Origin: Hyphomicrobiaceae bacterium
Lineage (GTDB): Bacteria; Pseudomonadota; Alphaproteobacteria; Rhizobiales; Hyphomicrobiaceae
DNA: 64,000 nt
Assembly (NCBI GenBank): GCA_022844225.1
Contig: JALHMC010000009.1
Coordinates: 39,359 to 103,358 of the forward strand
Reading direction: 5' to 3'
In this document: positions 8,585 through 18,100 of the stretch, piece after piece
Position numbering within the stretch: the first letter of the stretch is position 1
Layout of the letters: each line of letters opens with the position of its first letter
Position numbers and translations under genes: made by a program
The notes under the pieces: model-generated
The model's input: only the letters and a program-made list of their open reading frames with translations
Databases searched by the model: none
Told to the model about the DNA's origin: nothing

Positions 8585-10156
8585 CTACTTGACCGAGATG
8601 TTCCACAACACCGGTGCAGGCGCAGGCACGATGCCATCGACATTCTTGCGCATGCCGCCGACGCTGTACCACTGGCCGAGATGGACGTGGGTCGGATACT
8701 CCGCGACCCGCTTCTGGACCGCGGCCACGATCTCTTTCTGCTTCGCCGCGTCGGTCGCCTTGGCGAAGTCGTCACGCAGTTTCTCGATCTGTTCGTCGCA
8801 GGGCCAGCCGAACATCGCCTTCTCACACCCCGCGTTGAGGAAGCCCATCATCACCGGATTGAGCAGGTCGGCGGACACCCACGAGGTGAGGAAGGCGTGC
8901 CAGCCACCCTTGTCCGGAGCATCCTTCTTGGCGCGGCGGGCAACCAGCGACTGCCAGTCCATCGACTGCATGTCGACCTTGAAGCCGGCCTTCTCCATCA
9001 GCGACTTCGCGACGGGAGCGAGGTTCGTGAGCACTTGCAGGTCGGTCGAATGCATCAGCACGATCGGCGTGCCGTCGTACTTCGCCTCGGCGAGCAGCTC
9101 GCGCGCCTTCTTCATGTTGGACTCGAGCTTGTCCTCCATGCCGGCCGTGGTCTCGAGAGGCGATCCGCAGATGAATATCGCCTTGCATTGCTTGTAGTAC
9201 TCCTCACTGCCGACCACGGCTTTGAGGAAATCCTCCTGGTTGAAGGCGTAGAACAGCGCCTGACGCACTTTTGGATTATCGAATGGCTTATGGAGCACAT
9301 TGAACCGGAACGTGAACTGGTTGCCGAGCGGGTTCCAGTTCAAGGTCTTGAGATTGCCGTCCCCCTTGATCAGCGGGTAGAGGTCATGCGGCGGGGCTTC
9401 GATGTAGTCGATCTCGCCGGCGATCAGTGCGTTGACCGACTGCTGGTGATCTCGGATCGGACGCCATTCGACGCGATCCACCTTCACCACTTTACCACCG
9501 GCGAGCGCCGACGGCGGCTCTGAGCGCGGCACATACTTGTCGAACTTGACGTAGACGATCTTGGAGCCGGGCTGCCACTCGTCCTTCTTGAACACGAACG
9601 GACCAGAGCCCGTGAAGTCCTCGATCTGCTTGTTGGGATCGGTCTCGGCGACCCGCTTCGGCATCATGAAGGGCACGTTCGAGGACGGCTTGCCGAGAGC
9701 CAGCATCACGAGGCCCGTCGGCTCCTTCAACTTGATCACAATCGTCTTGGCATCAGGTGCTTCGACCGCCGAGACGAACGTCATGAGCTTCTGGCCCATG
9801 GAGTCCTTCGCGGCCCAGCGTTTGATCGAGGCGACGCAGTCCTCCGCGGTGACCGGCGCGCCGTCGTGCCAGGCGAGTCCGTCACGTAGCGTCAGAGTAT
9901 AGGTGAGCTTGTCGGCCGAGATATCCGTCTTGTCGACCATCTGCGGCTGGATCTCGCCCTTCGCGTCCATGGCGAACAGGGTGTCGTAGACCATGTAGCC
10001 GTGGTTGCGCGTGATGTAGGCCGTGGTCCAGATCGGATCGAGGATCTTGAGATCCGAGTGCGGAACGAAACGCAGCGTCGTCTGCTGCGCGGCCGCTCCT
10101 GCGACGCTCGCTGCCAGCATGGCCGCACCGACGGCCAGCTTCCAGGATACTCTCAT
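8585..10156 (-). CDS. Peptide ABC transporter substrate-binding protein (SBP family 5)
   Basis: A 523-residue periplasmic binding protein of the DppA/OppA family. A Sec signal (MRVSWKLAVGAAMLAASVAG, cleavage near AAA-QQ) precedes LRFVPHSDLKILDPIWT. The family signature LRDGLAWHDGAPVTAEDCV is present (about residues 85-105), and GSGPFVFKKDEWQPGSKIVY is typical. It captures the ligand for the two permeases and double ATPase encoded downstream. The ATG at 10156 follows AGGGAGACC, and the frame further upstream lacks signal-peptide character. The ligand may be a peptide, a peptide-like amide or another compound; cluster 5 proteins are diverse. Confidence 0.92.
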   Translation of the reverse strand: MRVSWKLAVGAAMLAASVAGAAAQQTTLRFVPHSDLKILDPIWTTAYITRNHGYMVYDTLFAMDAKGEIQPQMVDKTDISADKLTYTLTLRDGLAWHDGAPVTAEDCVASIKRWAAKDSMGQKLMTFVSAVEAPDAKTIVIKLKEPTGLVMLALGKPSSNVPFMMPKRVAETDPNKQIEDFTGSGPFVFKKDEWQPGSKIVYVKFDKYVPRSEPPSALAGGKVVKVDRVEWRPIRDHQQSVNALIAGEIDYIEAPPHDLYPLIKGDGNLKTLNWNPLGNQFTFRFNVLHKPFDNPKVRQALFYAFNQEDFLKAVVGSEEYYKQCKAIFICGSPLETTAGMEDKLESNMKKARELLAEAKYDGTPIVLMHSTDLQVLTNLAPVAKSLMEKAGFKVDMQSMDWQSLVARRAKKDAPDKGGWHAFLTSWVSADLLNPVMMGFLNAGCEKAMFGWPCDEQIEKLRDDFAKATDAAKQKEIVAAVQKRVAEYPTHVHLGQWYSVGGMRKNVDGIVPAPAPVLWNISVK

Positions 10157-10321
10157 GCGACGGTCTCCCTTTGGTCTCGGCTGCCGGGCAACGGACGCCC
10201 TGCAGCCTTTCCAGGCACTTTGCGATTCCAGTGCGACATGGTCAAGGTCGATGACCCTCGACCGTCGCGTGCGGGACGAATGAAAATTCACTCGGGCGCT
10301 CGATTTTCGGGCGTCACGGTA

Positions 10322-11821
10322 TCACATGCGCCGACCCGGCATCAGGCGCATGCCCGGACGCAGGTTTCGGTACGGCAGCTCGGTGTGATCGATCGCGACC
10401 GGCCCCGGCGCCTTGGCGACGACGATCGCAGACGACATCGGTGTGAAGTCCGCACGGAAGTGAACCGAGCTCTTGACGGCGATGATGGGGAGCTTCTCCG
10501 GCACGAGGCCGAGATGACGAAAGATCGAGCTGTCCATCGTCTGGGCAACGCGCGAGGCGACGGCGACGAGCACCCCGGACGGTTCGACCTCGAGCAGCGC
10601 CGTCAAGCCGAGATCGACCGGCATGCCACCCTTCATCGCCCCCGTGGCCGTCCACCCGTCGGAGCGCGCTCGCACGACACGGGCCCGGCAGGCAACAGGC
10701 ATGTCGCCGGGAAGCCGTTTTCCCCCAATCGAAAAGCTCGCGGTGACGCCTTCTCCGGCTGCATGCGCGGCTTGGGCCGTCTCGGCATCGATGATCGCGC
10801 CGATTACCGCTCCTTTAGCGCCGGCCTCGATCAGTGCGCGCAGCACGCCTGTGGTGTCACCCGGCCCTCCGCCTCCGGGATTGTCCTGGGTGTCGGCGAT
10901 CACCACGGGCTTGGCCGCCCCGCTCGCCTTTGCGAGGGCACGGGCAACCGCCGCGGAGGCCGAGTAGAATTCGGGTAAGAAGTCACCCTCGCGTCCTCTG
11001 ACAGCTGCGGCGAGGCGATCGGCTGCGGCCTCGGCAATCGCCCCCGTCTCGGCGTAGGCGAAGACGCTTGGGCCGCAATCGCCGAAATCCGCGTGCGGAA
11101 AGCCCGAGGCGAACGACAGCCCAACGAGCCCGGGCGTCGTGCGGTCCATCTCGGGCATGAGGGAAAGATAGATGTCGCGGGCGGGGCCGAAATCCGTGCA
11201 TCCGCCATTGATCGGGATCAGGAAGTCGATCTGGCGAAAGGCCTTGGCCGGGCGCTTCCCGGTTTTCAGGATGCGCAGGAGCCCGGCCGCAGCGCGCGCG
11301 CCCGTCTCCACCATATCGGTGTGCGGGTAGTAGCGATACATGTCCATGTAGTCGGCATGCTCGATCATGACAGGCGTTACGTTGGCGTGGAGATCGAGGG
11401 CCACGGTGATGGGCAGGTCCTTGCCGACCTGCGCCCGAAGGCGTCGAAGCAGCTCGCCCTCGCCATCATCGACGTGCTCGGCAACCATGGCGCCGTGCAG
11501 TTCGAGGCATATCCCGTCGAGCGGGCCGGCTGCAGCGACGAGCGCGAGCAACTCGCCCGTGATGCGCTCATAGGCATCCTCGGTCACATGGGCTGAAGGT
11601 GTCGCCATGCACCAGAGCAACGGAACGATCTCGGCGCCAGCGGCCTCCAACGTGGCGATGGCTCCCGCGACAGGTAGCTTCTTGCCGCGCACGCGCCGGT
11701 CCATATCCGTGCCGCGGCACAGCGGCGGGAAGCTCTTCGTCACGGCGAACGCCTCATAGTCGGCCTTCACCGGTGCGAACGTGTTGGTTTCGTGCTGGAA
11801 GCCGGCGACGGCGATCCGCAT
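10322..11821 (-). CDS. M81-family metallopeptidase (MlrC / microcystinase-C-like)
   Basis: A 499-residue protein with the two-domain MlrC architecture. The N-terminal domain starts MRIAVAGFQHETNTFAP and carries LELHGAMVAEHVDDGEG, DLHANVTP and YYPHTDMVETG; the His and Asp residues of these motifs are the likely zinc ligands. The C-terminal domain contains IADTQDNPGGGGPGDTT. The founding member, MlrC, cuts linear microcystin fragments, but most relatives have unknown amide/peptide substrates. No signal peptide is seen, so it is cytoplasmic. It heads the operon with the peptide-type ABC transporter and is divergent from an amidase, which suggests intracellular cleavage of the imported compound. 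Confidence 0.88.
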   Translation of the reverse strand: MRIAVAGFQHETNTFAPVKADYEAFAVTKSFPPLCRGTDMDRRVRGKKLPVAGAIATLEAAGAEIVPLLWCMATPSAHVTEDAYERITGELLALVAAAGPLDGICLELHGAMVAEHVDDGEGELLRRLRAQVGKDLPITVALDLHANVTPVMIEHADYMDMYRYYPHTDMVETGARAAAGLLRILKTGKRPAKAFRQIDFLIPINGGCTDFGPARDIYLSLMPEMDRTTPGLVGLSFASGFPHADFGDCGPSVFAYAETGAIAEAAADRLAAAVRGREGDFLPEFYSASAAVARALAKASGAAKPVVIADTQDNPGGGGPGDTTGVLRALIEAGAKGAVIGAIIDAETAQAAHAAGEGVTASFSIGGKRLPGDMPVACRARVVRARSDGWTATGAMKGGMPVDLGLTALLEVEPSGVLVAVASRVAQTMDSSIFRHLGLVPEKLPIIAVKSSVHFRADFTPMSSAIVVAKAPGPVAIDHTELPYRNLRPGMRLMPGRRM

Positions 11822-11904
11822 TGGGTTTTGCTCCAGACTGCACTCTTTTTGGCGTTGCTCGACTTCAGCCCGCCCGCCGATACTCTAACGCCAGGAGGAC
11901 CCCC

Positions 11905-13356
11905 ATGGACAAGCTGCACTGGAAATCGGCGGCCGAGATCGCCCGTCTGATCCGCGAAAAGAAGGTTTCGGCCACCGACACGCTGGAGCATTTCCTTGCG
12001 CGCGTCGACCGCTTCAATCCGAAGCTCAACGCCATCGTCTGGCAGGATCGCGAGCGCGCCCGAGCCCGTGCCAAGGCAGCCGACACGGCCCTCGCCAAGG
12101 GTGAAGTCTGGGGGCCGCTGCATGGCGTCCCGATGACCATCAAGGAAAGCTACAACGTCGCGGGCTCACCGACGACTTGGGGCGATCCGGCCTTGAAGGA
12201 CAACGTCACCGAGACCAGCGCGCTTTCGGTCCAGCGTCTTGAGAAAGTCGGCGTGGTCCTGTTCGGCAAAACCAACGTACCTCTCATGCTCGCGGATTGG
12301 CAGAGCTACAACGCCGTCTACGGCACGGCCAACAACCCCTGGGACACGAGCCTCACCCCCGGCGGCTCGTCGGGCGGCTCAGCGGCCGCGCTGGCGGCAG
12401 GCCTGACCGGCATCGACGCCGGCAGCGACATCGGCGCCTCGATCCGCAATCCAGCGCATTACTGCGGAGTCTTCGGGCTGAAACCGACCTGGGGCATCAT
12501 CTCGCCGAAGGGACACGCCCTGCCGGGTGTCATGTCCTACGGCGACATCTCGGCGATCGGCCCGCTGACCCGCGGCGCCGAGGATCTGGATCTCGCGCTC
12601 GACGCTATGGCGGGACCCGACGACATCGACGGCGTCGCCTGGAAGCTCGATCTGCCGAGCTGCCCGGCCGGATCGTTGAAGGATCTCCGCGTCGCCGTGA
12701 AGCTCACCGATCCCAACTCCGAGATCGATGGCGAGTACGCGGACAAGATGCAGGCGCTGGTCGATGCCTTGGCCAAGCGCGGCGCGACCGTGAAGGAAGC
12801 TGAGCCTGAAATCGATACGCGACGGTTGCACGAGGTCTATGTCTGGCTGCTCAGGGCCGCCACATCGGCGCGAACCCCTGAGGCCGACATCGCCCGCTGG
12901 AAGGCAGCGGCCGAGCAGGCCGGCCCCGGCAAGCTGCCCTACGTCGAGCAGATGGTGAAGGGCTGCACCATGTCTCATCGGGATTGGCTCGGCCTCAACA
13001 ACGAGCGCATGAAACTCCGGCGGCAGTTCAATGCGTTCTTCCAGGACTGGGACGTGCTGCTCTGTCCGGCAGCAGCCTCGGCGGCTTGGCCGCACGACCA
13101 GAAGGGCGAGCGCTGGCAGCGTATGATCACGGTCAACAACAAGCGCGTGCCGACGACCGATCAGTTGTTCTGGGCCGGCTATTCCGGCGTCGTCTACCTG
13201 CCTTCGACGGTGGGGCCTGCCGGGCTGACCCAAGCGGGGCTGCCGGTCGGTTATCAGGCGATCGCTGCAAGCGGCCGGGACAAGTGGGCCACCGCGTTCA
13301 GCCGTCTGGTCGAGCGCGAGATCGGCGGCTTCGTGGCACCGCCCGGATACGAGTAG
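11905..13356 (+). CDS. Amidase-signature enzyme
   Basis: A 483-residue amidase-signature hydrolase. The Ser-cisSer-Lys triad is visible: Lys80 in GVPMTIKES, the cis-Ser in TPGGSSGGSAAA (Ser155) and the nucleophile Ser179 in GSDIGASIRNPA. The ATG at 11905 sits behind a strong AGGAGG ribosome site. The upstream in-frame extension to 11599 is antisense to the MlrC gene and is not used. It is divergent from the MlrC/ABC operon with only 83 bases between start codons, so the two units probably share a control region and a substrate class. GatA is unlikely, because no gatB or gatC is nearby. Confidence 0.9.
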   Translation: MDKLHWKSAAEIARLIREKKVSATDTLEHFLARVDRFNPKLNAIVWQDRERARARAKAADTALAKGEVWGPLHGVPMTIKESYNVAGSPTTWGDPALKDNVTETSALSVQRLEKVGVVLFGKTNVPLMLADWQSYNAVYGTANNPWDTSLTPGGSSGGSAAALAAGLTGIDAGSDIGASIRNPAHYCGVFGLKPTWGIISPKGHALPGVMSYGDISAIGPLTRGAEDLDLALDAMAGPDDIDGVAWKLDLPSCPAGSLKDLRVAVKLTDPNSEIDGEYADKMQALVDALAKRGATVKEAEPEIDTRRLHEVYVWLLRAATSARTPEADIARWKAAAEQAGPGKLPYVEQMVKGCTMSHRDWLGLNNERMKLRRQFNAFFQDWDVLLCPAAASAAWPHDQKGERWQRMITVNNKRVPTTDQLFWAGYSGVVYLPSTVGPAGLTQAGLPVGYQAIAASGRDKWATAFSRLVEREIGGFVAPPGYE

Positions 13357-13382
13357 ACTGCAAGGCACGAAAGCGAGGGGCA

Positions 13383-14954
13383 ATGGCGGCGGCGAGCGAA
13401 ACCGAAAGACAGAACGAGGTGATCGCCTTCCTCGCTGATCCCGCAGCCTATCCACCGGGGCTCACCCACGTCGACCGGATCGAGACGCATGGCGCCCTGG
13501 TGTTCGTCGCTGGCGCACAGGCGCTCAAGATCAAGCGCGCCGTGCGCACCGGCTACTTCGATTTCTCGACACTCGACAAGCGCGAGTCCGTCTGCCGCCG
13601 CGAGATCGAAATCAACCGCCCGAACGCGCCCGACATTTATCGGGACGTCATCGCGATCACACGCGCGAATGACGGTCGGCTGGCCATCGACGGCGAAGGC
13701 ACGCCGGTCGAATGGGCCGTGCGCATGGCCAGCTTTTCCCAGGACGCGCTCCTCTCGACGGTGGCGGAGCAGCAGGGCATCGACGACCGCCTTGCGACAG
13801 CCTTGGCGGAGACCGTGCTCGCGGCACATGCCAAGGCCGAGCCACGACTGGTGGGCGATGCCGCGCAGCAGATGGGTCGTATTGTGGCCGATGTCGCCAA
13901 AAGCATCGCGGCTTCGACCAGCGGCATCGCCGGCACCGCGGCACTGCGTCAGCGTTTTACGGAGCAAGCGGAGGCGGCTCTGGCGCGCGCATCAGCAATC
14001 CTCGTTCGCAGGGCTGAGGCCGGCCTCGTCCGGCGCTGCCACGGCGACATGCATCTCGGCAATATCGTCCTGTGGCAAGGCCGCCCGCAGCTGTTCGACG
14101 CCATCGAGTTCGACGAGGCGCTCGCGACCATCGATCTGCTCTACGACCTCGCCTTCCTGGTCATGGATCTCGACCGGCGCGGACAGGGCCGCGCGGCTCA
14201 CATCGTGCTCGACCGTTACCTCGGCGGCTCTGAACGCGAACTCGACATCGAGGGGTTGGCCGCCCTGCCGCTGTTTCTCGGCCTGCGGGCCGCCATCCGG
14301 GCCATGGTCGCCTTCGATCGCGCTCGCATACAAGAGGCACCGCAGAGGTCAAACACGGAGCAGCACGGGGTCGAGACCTTGTCGCGGGCGATCGACTACC
14401 TCAACCCTCCCCGGCCCCGTCTCATCGCCGTCGGTGGGCTCTCCGGGACCGGGAAGACGACACTCGCAGCAGGACTTGCACCAAGCGTCCTGCCCGCGCC
14501 TGGCGCGCTTCACCTGCGCAGCGACGTCATAAGAAAGCGTCTTGCCGGCGTCGATGAACTCGCTCGCCTGCCTCCGGATGCCTACACGCCTGAAGCGTCC
14601 GAAAGCGTCTATCGCGCTCTCACCAGTCTCGCGCGCAAGGCACTCGCCGCCGGACACTCGGTCGTCGTCGATGCCGTTTTCGCGCGTCCCGAGGAACGCA
14701 CCGCCCTCGAGCAGATCGCGGCGTCAATCGGCGTCGCCTTCGACGGCGTCTGGCTCGACGCGGCGCCCGATCTGCTCAAGTCTCGGGTTGCAGCCCGCCG
14801 CGGCGATGCTTCGGATGCCACACCCGAGGTCGTGGATCGCCAAATCGGCTATGACACCGGCACCATCACCTGGCATCGGATCACGGCGGCGGGCGCACCT
14901 CAAACCGTACTTGCAACAGCAGCGTCGGCCCTTCGCCTCGACGCTGTCCGTTAG
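13383..14954 (+). CDS. APH-like kinase fused to P-loop kinase (COG2187-COG0645 type)
   Basis: A 523-residue cytoplasmic two-domain protein. Residues about 1-330 form an aminoglycoside-phosphotransferase-like domain with the catalytic loop RCHGDMHLGNI near 218-228 and the metal-site FDAIEFDEAL. Residues about 340-520 form an AAA/zeta-toxin-like P-loop kinase domain with Walker A GGLSGTGKTTLA (about 350). Such fusions are widespread in proteobacteria, and their substrate has not been established to my knowledge. It starts 26 bases after the amidase stop and may be co-transcribed with it. The lack of a clear ribosome site apart from GCGAGGGGCA leaves some start uncertainty. Confidence 0.82.
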   Translation: MAAASETERQNEVIAFLADPAAYPPGLTHVDRIETHGALVFVAGAQALKIKRAVRTGYFDFSTLDKRESVCRREIEINRPNAPDIYRDVIAITRANDGRLAIDGEGTPVEWAVRMASFSQDALLSTVAEQQGIDDRLATALAETVLAAHAKAEPRLVGDAAQQMGRIVADVAKSIAASTSGIAGTAALRQRFTEQAEAALARASAILVRRAEAGLVRRCHGDMHLGNIVLWQGRPQLFDAIEFDEALATIDLLYDLAFLVMDLDRRGQGRAAHIVLDRYLGGSERELDIEGLAALPLFLGLRAAIRAMVAFDRARIQEAPQRSNTEQHGVETLSRAIDYLNPPRPRLIAVGGLSGTGKTTLAAGLAPSVLPAPGALHLRSDVIRKRLAGVDELARLPPDAYTPEASESVYRALTSLARKALAAGHSVVVDAVFARPEERTALEQIAASIGVAFDGVWLDAAPDLLKSRVAARRGDASDATPEVVDRQIGYDTGTITWHRITAAGAPQTVLATAASALRLDAVR

Positions 14955-15112
14955 CAGCGCGCGCGCGATTGAACGAAAGTCAATTTATTTTGAACGACGT
15001 CAAAAAAGCTGTTTTCTCGCGTCTTATGATAGAGTGTCGCACTGGGACGTAAAAGGCTACGCAGGCTCAGGCCGTGCACCTTTGTCGACGATCTTTTCCG
15101 CTAGAGGCTCCG

Positions 15113-18100
15113 ATGCCGGCTCGCATTTCACATCGCTCTCCGGGCCTCTGGTTGCTCTTACTCCTAGCCGTGTTCGCAACCACCTCAGCTAAGGCTCAGG
15201 TGATTCCGCAGCCCGGTGCGGACGGTCTCGTCCGCCGGGGCGATGCTGTCATGACCGGGTTTGCCTCCACACTACCGCCGGGACCCGATCTTCCGATCGA
15301 CGTGCATCCGCTGGATCGCACCATGATCGATCCGGAAAGCGTTACCGTTCGCATCTTCGATCTCACGCAACTCGGTGGCGGTCCGGAAGGGCAGCTCTCG
15401 GACGCACCCGTCCGGCATGTGCTGAAGGCTAAGGACGTCGGCCACGTGTTCGGCATCGCCTTCGACGGCGACGGCACGGAAGGCTCAGGCCCGCCCAATC
15501 TCTATCTCACCGCCACCTCGGTGCACGGCCTGCAGTTGATCGCGCCCGGACCGGCCGATCGGCCGGAACGTGTGATGACGGGACGCCCCGGCGCCCAGTG
15601 GATGCCGGGGCTGTTCGGTGAAGCCAAGGGCGGTGGGCCGGGCAGTATCTGGAAAGTAGACGGTCGCACGGGCGCCATCACACTTTTTGCCAACATCACC
15701 ACCGGTAACCTCGAGAATTCCGGCACCGGCCTCGGCGCCATCGCATTCGATCGGCGCTCGCGTCACCTGTACGTCTCGGACCTCGAGACGGGGCTCATCT
15801 GGCGGATCGGCCTCGACGGCACGATGCTCGACACCTTCGATCACGGCACGCAGGGTCGCGCCGCGGCGGGTCTCGAGATGTCGGCCTACGACCCGGCCTC
15901 ACGAACTGACCGCACCGAGGAAACCTTCAACACCGAGGTTCCCGAAAGCTGGGGTTTTGCCGTACCGGAACGCCGCGTCTGGGGCCTCGCCATCGAGAAC
16001 AACCGCCTCTACTACGCGGTCGCCGACGGACCGACGATCTGGTCGGTTGGTCTCGGCCCAGACGGAAGCTTCGCCAACGACTCTCGTGTCGAGACGCTGG
16101 TCAAGGGCGCCACGGCCGGCAGTCAGATCGGCACCATCCTGTTCGACGGTCCGGGCTTGATGTACCTCGCCCAGCGCGGTGGACAGGTCGGCAGCTACGA
16201 CTACCAGAGCTTCATGCGCCCGCAGGAAGCCGCGGCCTTGCGTTACCGGTGGAACGAAACCGAGCGCCGCTGGTCCGCGACTCCTGAGGAGTACGCCGTC
16301 GGCCTGCCGCCCGAACATCACGGCGTCGTCGGCGGACTCGCACTCAACTACGGTTATGACCGGTTCGGCCGCATCGACTACGACCGCTGCCGGCAGACGC
16401 TCTGGCTCACGGGCGAGCATCTTCGCGCCGGCAGCGATATCGTCCGCGTATCGCGCGGCGGCCCTCGCCTCGTCGGCGGCTTACAGGGCATCTACAAGAG
16501 CCGCGTCAGACCCGACAACGAGCCTCCCTTCGAGGCCTGGTACGTCGACTACGACGCCGCATATGACGACGAGGAGACCTTTGGGCACATCGGCAACGTC
16601 GCCATTTTCGCCCCGTGCAAGTCGAGCGTGACCTATGCGGCCGAACGCGTCGAAATCCCGGTGTGGACGGCGGGCCCCAACCTCGTCGTCGAGAAACGCT
16701 GCGAGCCGGTCGCCTTTGGCGGGCGCGTGCGCTGTGTCATCGTCGTGCGCAACACGGGCGACGCCACCGGCAGCGGCGATATCGAGATCGTCGACGAGAC
16801 GCGGACACTGTGGGGCCCGAACAAAGGCGCTCTGTTGCCTGTCGCCGAGGCTTCCGCTGACGGCGGCGAGTGGAGTTGCGCGGCCAACGCCAACGGTGCA
16901 TTCGCCTGCAAGCTGCCGGCCGCGCTGCTGACGCCCGGCAGCGGGCGCGAGCTGTCCCTCTGGATCGACACCCGCGACCTCGTGCTCGGCGGCAACGTCG
17001 GCTTCCGGAACTGCGTGACGATCGACCATCCTGACGGGAAGGGCAAAGCCTGCGCTGAAGGCGGAACGGGCATCGTCGTCTCGAAAACGGGCCCTGCGAT
17101 CTGCAAGCCGGGCGAGGCGTGCACGTTCGCCTTGACGGTCACGAACGCGAGCCCGCATCCGTTCAAAGGCGACGTGCTGCTGGCCGATCACATGCTCGTC
17201 GGCGGCAACCTGCACGAGGCGCCGATTGCCAAGATCGAGCCGCCGCTCGACTGCGCCGAGGCGCCGACGAAGCTTCCGTTCTCCTGCCTCGCCGCGCTCG
17301 ATCTCGCGCCGGGCCAGAGCCTGCTGCACGCGATCACCGTCGAAATGCCGGGACCAGGGCCCACCTTCGCGCAGAACTGCTTTGCCGCTACAGATCCCTG
17401 GCTCGCCGCACAGCCCGATCTGCTGGGCGGCCTTCTGTCGCCGGCCAAGTTCAAGGGGCTCTTGGCGTCTGCAGCGCACGCGCATCCGGCGTGTCTCTGG
17501 ATCAAGCTCGGCGACCTGCCCCTGGTCAGCCCCGCGAAAGGTCCGCCGATCTCCACCCCGCTGCTCGCCGGCTCGTTCACGCCGTCGCATGGCCTGTTGC
17601 CACCGGTCGAAGTCTGCGCCAATGGCCGCCCACCGCTGCCCGGCGGCCGCTGCCCGTGTCCCCTCAGCGCGCCCTGGGACCCGGAGACCGGCACCTGCCG
17701 CTGGCGTCCCGTGTGCTGGGACAAGGCTCGGCTCACACCCTCCGGCGACTGCTGCCCGCGCGGCACCGTGTGGTGGGCCTCAGCCGACACCTGTCGCATG
17801 CCCCCGGTTGTCGGTTGCTCCGATACGTGGCGCCGCAAACCGGACGGTGGCTGCTGCCCCAGGGGTGAGCGCTGGCGCGACGGCGAGTGCCGCCCCAGGA
17901 TCGTCACCGAGCCGTGCGGCTACGGTTACACCCGTCTGTCGAGCGGCCAGTGCATCCTGCTTCCGGTCATTCCGCCGGTCGTCGTACTGCCGAAATGCCC
18001 GGATGGCCGCGACCGCCTGCGCAACGGGCGCTGTCCGCCGGTGGCCTGCCCGCTCAACGCACCCTTCAACGTCCGCACCGGACGCTGCCAGCCGACCGAA

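Noticed and set aside
8552..9523. 323-codon plus-strand frame opposite the binding-protein gene
   Set aside because: Overlaps a well-supported SBP family 5 gene and shows no motif.
14955..15112. Promoter-like TATGAT at 15025 before the large exported protein gene
   Set aside because: The region is A/T-rich, but no -35 element lies at acceptable spacing.
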